A stretch of 64,000 nt of DNA, taken from positions 248,001 to 312,000 of the forward strand of contig JAIXMN010000001.1 in assembly GCA_025716815.1 (NCBI GenBank), in the 5' to 3' direction. Positions 58,575 through 64,000 of this stretch are shown here, piece by piece. Numbering within the stretch: the first letter of the stretch is position 1; each line of letters starts with the position of its first letter. The notes under the pieces were generated by a model, which ran no database searches, was not told where the DNA came from, and saw only the letters and a program-made list of their open reading frames with translations. The translations under genes were made by a program, and so were the position numbers. Source of the DNA: Dichotomocladium elegans. Lineage: Eukaryota; Mucoromycota; Mucoromycetes; Mucorales; Lichtheimiaceae.

Positions 58575-59048
58575 TTAATTATGCTTTGCTTTCACACCAG
58601 CCTCGACAAGATCAGGCTCGTTCTCATTCTCTGGGCATTCTTGCTCATCACCAGGTCGACCGCACTCCCCTCCAGCTCGGTATCTCGAGTTAGGTGTTCG
58701 TGCTGGGGCGTTGGGCTGCTGCTGAACTGGTGCATGTTGAGCGGGAGGCTGAGCGGGAGGCTGAGCGGGAGGCTGAGCGGGAGCCTGAACCGGAGCTGGA
58801 GCCTGAGGTTGAGCCGGAGGTTGAGGGGGAGCCTGGTAACCGAGAAATGGAGAGAGAAGTCCTCTGTCCTCAATAGCATGTGCTTTTGCTCTCTTCTCGA
58901 TTTCGCGCTCAATATATGGTCTTCCTATACCATCGGCCGGTGCTATTTCTCTCTTCTCAACCAGTCCCGCGGAAGCTGGAGCTGCTTGGGCAATGGAGAT
59001 GGCGAATGCCAACAAAGCGGCAATAGTCAACGTGGTAAAGCGAGCCAT
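58575..59048 (-). CDS. Small secreted Pro/Gln-rich protein with dibasic sites
   Basis: Single exon, 157 residues, with TATATAAAA 78-86 bp upstream of the ATG. A signal peptide is clear (MARFTTLTIAALLAFAISIA, cleavage near AQA-A). Two Lys-Arg sites (VEKR, IEKR) frame an 18-residue stretch starting EIAPADGIGRPY, as in Kex2-processed precursors. The middle has tandem PPAQ repeats from a 12-bp DNA repeat (58738-58790). Near the C-terminus are two Cys (GGECGRPGDEQECPENE). Probably a secreted or wall-associated protein; no family recognised. Confidence 0.8.
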   Translation of the reverse strand: MARFTTLTIAALLAFAISIAQAAPASAGLVEKREIAPADGIGRPYIEREIEKRAKAHAIEDRGLLSPFLGYQAPPQPPAQPQAPAPVQAPAQPPAQPPAQPPAQHAPVQQQPNAPARTPNSRYRAGGECGRPGDEQECPENENEPDLVEAGVKAKHN

Positions 59049-59125
59049 AGTTGGAGATATATATCGGTTTGTGGATCAGAAAGCAGAAGTTGTTGCGTTT
59101 CGCTTCCGGAAGAAAACTGAGGGGC

Positions 59126-59134
59126 TTTTATATA
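59126..59134 (-). promoter_or_regulatory. TATA box of the secreted-protein gene
   Basis: TATATAAAA on the minus strand, 78 bp upstream of the start codon. Confidence 0.65.
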
Positions 59135-62051
59135 CTTTTCCAGTAGTTCTGAATTTAGGTTACCCTTTCCCTGCGTGATACTGTAGGGCAGGAGCATCCA
59201 TACGTAGTATTCTGTAGTTTGATATTATAGCGATAAACATGGTACATTACATAGAATAGAAACAAAACAATGTTCGATACCGTGTTTACAATCTTCTGCT
59301 TTCCATGCACCTTCTTGCTTATTTCTGCGTAGGGCGATTTAACCATGTAGGACCCAATACAATTGAGTCTCAACAGAAAGCTAACTATGTAAGCTAAATG
59401 ATCATGACCGTCAGTTTCATGATTACGTTAAATCTTAAACATTATACGACACAGTCTACGTACTTCTCCGCATTCTATCGCTGCTGTTGCCATAAAGGCT
59501 ATGTTCGACTGCCAAGAATACCAAGACGGAAATGTTTATTTAGCACACACTTGCGTATTGTATCTTGTATTGCGTGAATGCAGTATATAATACAGTGCAT
59601 CCCTTAACATTAGGAGCTGAGCTTCTACCGTACAGCACACTCAAGTCAGAAAGCGCGCATAATATCAGCGCCGATAAGTGAAATCAGCAAATGAAATATA
59701 GTGTTAGATGACAACGGGTAAGAGGACTAGAGTATAGACATAATGTAGCCATGCATAATTATTTTTTCTTTAACGCAATGCTAATCTATAGGATTTTCAT
59801 AAGTTTTACGTGCGGATGCTGCTATGTTGTTAAACGCCATACGTTAGTTGCATAAATCGACGACGCACATATTCATTTAGGACGGGAAGTAGTAGAGCAG
59901 CATTTCATGGTCATTTCCAGTCCGGGTGCATGCATTTGCGTGTCAATAATCCCGGGATAAAGAAGAGAAGTCAAAGCATGGAGTCTAACGCATCTAAGGA
60001 TGTATTCGTCGTTTCGTCATAGAGTTGATGATATTGTAATTCGCTTAATCTTTTTACGTTGTTTGTACCTTGCTTTAATGTTTGAGCATGAGACAGCCGC
60101 ATATGGTCGGGATTTGTGTTGCGACCTCAAGTTCATCTATTTTGGCATATGTCGATTTTCATGGTTATGGATGCATTCTGCAGGATACATGCAACACGAG
60201 CAGTACTTTTTTTTTGGTGGAAAACAGATTCTAAAATAATGAGGCAACGACCAACGCTAGGACTACAGTTCTCTAAAAGTATGGGAGGGGTTTGCACCTA
60301 GTTTAGGAAGACGTGTTGTGGGAATAGTTTCTGTAAATGTGTTTTGATTTCTACCTCAAACTAAAGTTTACTGGAGCAAGTAGGCTTACCGGAGATATCG
60401 CGATGTTCCAAATAGAAAGGCGAAATCAACAGTCTCATTTTGCTCAATGCAAACAGCTAGACTTAAATCTGAGTGATGCCACATATTTCAAGCAAGAATC
60501 TACATACATACTGCGCCAGTGACTTATAATGTCCTCACGCCACCTTCCAGTTTGAGAATGTTGGTCGGTGCGCCGCACCGCATAATGTGCGGGAAGTTTC
60601 GCTAGGGCTTTGTGATCGCAGTGAGACTCGATATAGATACTAATAATCAAATAGACATATTAATTTGTAGATACAGTGACGATAAACGCGTGTATATGTG
60701 TAAATCTCTCCCATCTACATCCTTCTTTATTTTCTTAGTGCAGATCCAGCTCCTTTACCCCTAGATCTACTCGCAGGCAAGGGATTTGCGTAAACAGTTT
60801 AATTGTATTCGCCGAAGTAAGGAAGAGTTCTACAAATCTTTTTCTCGCCCCAGCCGTCGGGTTTTATCTTTTATGAATTGCTATTGAAATCTTAAGCGAG
60901 GTGTTGTGATAAAGAATGGGCCATTTCCTCCGTCTATTGACAGGTGCCCTGTCACTTTGTCAGAAGAAAGCAGCTCGGAGTTTGCTTTTAACGCCACATA
61001 CAAACTGTAAGCCGGCATAGATCTTCGGCGGGCATAGTGCTATTTGCATCTAGGATAGATAGTATGCAGGGTGGACTTTCTCGCTCTTCGATCACGGTTC
61101 CGTAATACTGATACTATAACCATGTAGCTGTAATGGGTTTTGGTGGGCTGTGTTGTGCAGTTGGGCGGATTGCATGTATTGCTTCCATGCTTCCGCGCTA
61201 CATAATTTATTGCACATGTCGCCGCTTGTGCAGGCGAACTTCCATTACGCCAAGTAAGAACAAATCGCTAGCACTTTTAAGCCATACTTTGTCTGAGTAT
61301 TATACCGTATCCGTATCGAAAATACTTAAAATAGACTTACCAACCGTCAGGTTAGGTCCAAATTGTTTCATTGAGAAGTAGAAACTTTTTTCCCGAACCG
61401 TATTAGATGAACTTTTTTTTTTCCACGCAGTGGAAAGAATGGATTGCTTCTATTAGCAACCAGTGCCGGGATTGCGAGGAGATTACTACCGACCTAAAAT
61501 GTAAAATAATATTACCGAACAAGCCCATTTATCGGCTTATCCATGTATGTTACCATTGAATAGTTTTGATACCTCCATTCTTTTGATAATGCCTTTACCC
61601 AAAGTAACGGCCGAACTTTAACCTCAAAGTCTGCGAAAAAGCAGTTCCTGACGTTTGCTTGACCAGCATAAGATATCAGCCAAGTCTTAGGAAACAATGA
61701 ATTCAGTAGATGGATAGTTTATATATGGAACACTTAGTACTTTGCCCGTGTTTATTGGAGAAGGAAGACATCGTACACAGAAAGCTTCAGGGTATTGTCT
61801 TACAGTATACCACAAATAAACCTCAACCTTTTGCTGGTTATAAGCTATTTGAGATCATATTATTAAAGTAGTGAGGGCTGAACGATTGAATCTCCCTGAT
61901 CAATATGCTCATGGTATTTGAGGGAGTCTATACTCCGGCCAACCTCAGTCGGTCATGTGTGGAAAAAGTGACTTATGACTTATGCAACCCAGCCCGGTCC
62001 CCAGCTCTTTTACCGAACGCAATTACTATAAACGCGACCCGAAAAAATCTA
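59135..62051. other. Gene-poor, AT-rich stretch
   Basis: 2.9 kb without a supported gene. Short open frames on both strands lack splice context and family likeness. No long repeats were noticed. Confidence 0.45.
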
Positions 62052-63343
62052 ATGGTAATGACCTTCTTCCCGAAGAGCCACTATGAAGAGGCATTACTGG
62101 AGAGACAAAAAGAAGCTCACGCTCATTTTCAGACTAGACAGTTGTCTGACGACGAATCTGCTTCTTCATCTGAGGAACTTACAAGCTTACAGTCAGCTAA
62201 TGCCACCTTCGTGCGAGGTGCTATTGCCATTAAGAACATTCCCTGGACGATGAAGAGAGAGGAACTCATTAATGTCCTGGTAAAAAAAAATTATATGCTC
62301 GAAAGAGCGACATGGCATTAATGTCCCTGGTTGTTTAGCGATCGAACGACGTACCCGAGCCGTATGCTCTCAACTATTGTTATTACGGCGAACAATTTTG
62401 TGGCATGGCATTTGCAAATTTTAACCCGCCCGAGCTTGCAGATGAGGCTATCAAGTGTATCCGGCAAATAACCGTCAGAGGCCGACAACTGAATGCAGAA
62501 GAGAAACGCTCCCGACGAGTGGATTCATCAGCATCATCTGCTGCCGCTACCACTACCGCCGCTACTCCTACACCACCCAATCCAAAAAAGAACTATAGTG
62601 GTAAGTCCTTAGGTCCGACTTTTTGTGGTAACCGTGCTAACCCTCCCCTCGCTGCTATGATTTTTTTTTTATAAAAAAAGCGGCTATGCTCAATTATAAC
62701 CACCCATTAGTTAAAGAAATGTGCAAGGTTGTAGAGGAGTTCAAAGCGGACGATACCAAACAGACTCTCGTTTTCCAGCGATTTGACAGAGCGAGACGAA
62801 TGTGGGCCCATCTGCTTGCTACGAAATATGGACTAGAATCGATTGGGCAAGGTTTTGAACCTTTTCGCGTTACGATTGTTATGAAGCCCGGAGCGGTAAG
62901 CGATAAGAAAGGTGTGCTCTATACAAGTGATGGTACAGCTCACACTGAATGAAGGATCCGGAGCCATCAGAATCAACAAGCATTTATTATCGTGCTCCGT
63001 TCAAGAAATATAGCTCACTCGATGACGAGGTCGATAATGAACCTCAGGCCAGTGATATTGTGAGTGTCCGAGAAGAACCACCTGTGTCGACTGGAGCAGA
63101 AGAACGGCAAGAAGAAGCGACACCGATCGCGGAGCGTGAGATCAACAATGGGTATACATGTGTGTCTATGGCTTGCATCATTGTTATACTCATGTATCTT
63201 CTAGAAATAAACGAGCAGGGTTTGCTACCCGCGTTATTCGAGAACCTCGTGGGCCGGAGTCTGGTATGTCCTTTCTTTCTGGGCGCATTCACCTAGAGAA
63301 AGAAGTCATCCCGAAATTATCCAAGCTGTTAGTGGGAAGGTGA
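62052..63343 (+). CDS. RRM + R3H RNA-binding protein (Pin4/Cip-like)
   Basis: Six-exon model: 62052-62279, 62339-62600, 62681-62895, 62955-63151, 63205-63263, 63297-63343; in phase, 335 residues. An RNA-recognition motif spans about residues 53-130 (VRGAIAIKNIPWTMKREEL, CGMAFANFNPPELADEAIKC, VRGRQLNAEEKR). After a Ser/Ala/Thr/Pro linker comes an R3H-like domain (about 165-230: NHPLVKEMCKVVEEFKADDT, TLVFQRFDRARRMWAHLLAT, FRVTIVMKPGA). Fungal proteins of this plan (Pin4, Cip1/Cip2) bind mRNA and act in stress and cell-cycle control. The start is uncertain: the frame stays open 49 codons upstream and a 5' exon may exist. Exons 5 and 6 are short and rest on phase only. Confidence 0.78.
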
Positions 63344-63455
63344 CTTGCTGCCTCAATCATGTGATGGATTTCCTTTCCTGCAAATTCATAATTTAGTTAG
63401 AGGAGATTGTTTTAACTTGTATTTTCAACACGAGCAACGTTCATTCCCTTAAAAC

Positions 63456-64000
63456 ATGTCGACTTCTTCATCTTGGGAGTCTTACTTGTCACCTCACGAA
63501 CGAGACTTCTATAATCAGTGCTTTCGTGCTGTGAGCCTTACCCGACCTGGCATTGTCACTGGCGGCGAGGCCGTTACCTTTTTTGCAACTTCAGGCGTCC
63601 CAACCCCGATTCTCTCAGATGTATAGTCTGCATTCATTTTCTCTAAAGCTGCAATCTCATCGATTCCTGGCTGTAGATATGGGAAACGGTTGATCGCGAC
63701 AATCTTGGCTACTTGACGTCCGAGACTTTCTCCATAGCATTGAAGCTAATTGCCTGCACTCAGCATGGTGTAACTCCCGCGGAACCTGTGCTCGCAACAC
63801 GTAATTGCAAAGCAATCATTGTGGACAAAAAAGCATTACAGACTCTAATCTACCCTTTTGCTTTTCTATAATGACAGAGGTACCTTTACCGCAGTTTGAA
63901 GCTATCAAGCCTGAAGCGCCTAAAAGCCCTGCTATCACCACTCCCATTATTGACCCTGCAAGCACCATCACCCCTACTGAGCGTGAAAAATATTACTCCA
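63456..64000 (+). CDS. EDE1: Ede1/Eps15-like EH-domain endocytic protein (5' part only)
   Basis: Exons 63456-63620, 63677-63800 and 63878 to beyond the window end. The first 95 residues form an EH domain: SPHERDFYNQCFRAV, GIVTGGEAVTFFATSGVPTP, LSDIWETVDRDNLGYLTSET (EF-hand-like loop), FSIALKLIACTQHG. A Pro/Ser linker follows (QVPLPQFEAIKPEAPKSP) and then TPTEREKYYS, which looks like the start of a second EH domain. EH domains bind Asn-Pro-Phe motifs; Ede1/Eps15 proteins start clathrin-mediated endocytosis. End3 or Pan1 are alternatives, less likely from the N-terminal position and linker. Confidence 0.85.

Overview
The window is a 64-kb stretch of nuclear DNA from a fungus, most likely an early-diverging zygomycete (Mucoromycota, probably Mucorales). 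The main evidence is a dense set of genes split by 40-140-nt GT-AG introns, homopolymer-rich spacers, a U2 snRNA, fungal-type genes (SHO1, PMT4, SGD1, DSK2, a YAP-like bZIP) beside genes lost from yeast (fructosamine-3-kinase, a C12orf4/FERRY3-like protein), and a Fanzor-like relic. The species call is inference. Gene models were built by hand from splice sites; nearly all exon junctions were checked for phase, and the totals close on the expected protein lengths.

Layout. 1-2784 (-): Snt2-like chromatin reader (BAH-PHD-ELM2-SANT-GATA-PHD), cut by the window edge. 4178-5286 (-): unknown Ser-rich protein. 5.3-11.6 kb: a transposon graveyard with a broken Tc1/mariner copy, a Fanzor-like relic, a 156-bp pogo-like MITE and a third, badly decayed Tc1/mariner copy. 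11.6-19.8 kb: fructosamine-3-kinase (-) divergent from RanBP1 (+), then a C2/proline-rich protein and PMT4. 19.8-23.2 kb is mostly non-coding. 23.2-24.4 kb (-): Clg1/Pcl-like cyclin. 26.3-29.3 kb (+): C12orf4/FERRY3-like protein, convergent with DSK2 (-). 31.3 kb: U2 snRNA. 32.2-37.5 kb (+): lipase, TRAPP subunit TRS33, RPS29, SHO1. 38.9-44.5 kb (+): YAP-like bZIP, possible Whi5/Nrm1-like protein, SGD1/NOM1.

45.8-51.1 kb: tRNA-Phe(GAA) followed by a complete, apparently very young Ty3/gypsy retrotransposon with identical 321-bp LTRs. 51.8-53.0 kb: second Tc1/mariner relic. 53.6-57.5 kb (-): self-sufficient cytochrome P450-reductase fusion with an unusual N-terminal domain. 58.6-59.0 kb (-): small secreted Pro-rich protein. 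62.0-63.3 kb (+): RRM/R3H RNA-binding protein. 63.5-64.0 kb (+): start of an Ede1/Eps15-like EH protein, cut by the window edge.

There is no operon-like or pathway cluster; the host genes are mostly housekeeping. The unusual material is the mobile-element layer (Fanzor-like relic, -1 frameshifting Ty3 element beside a tRNA), the N-terminal domain on the P450 fusion, the FERRY3-like gene and the Whi5-like gene.
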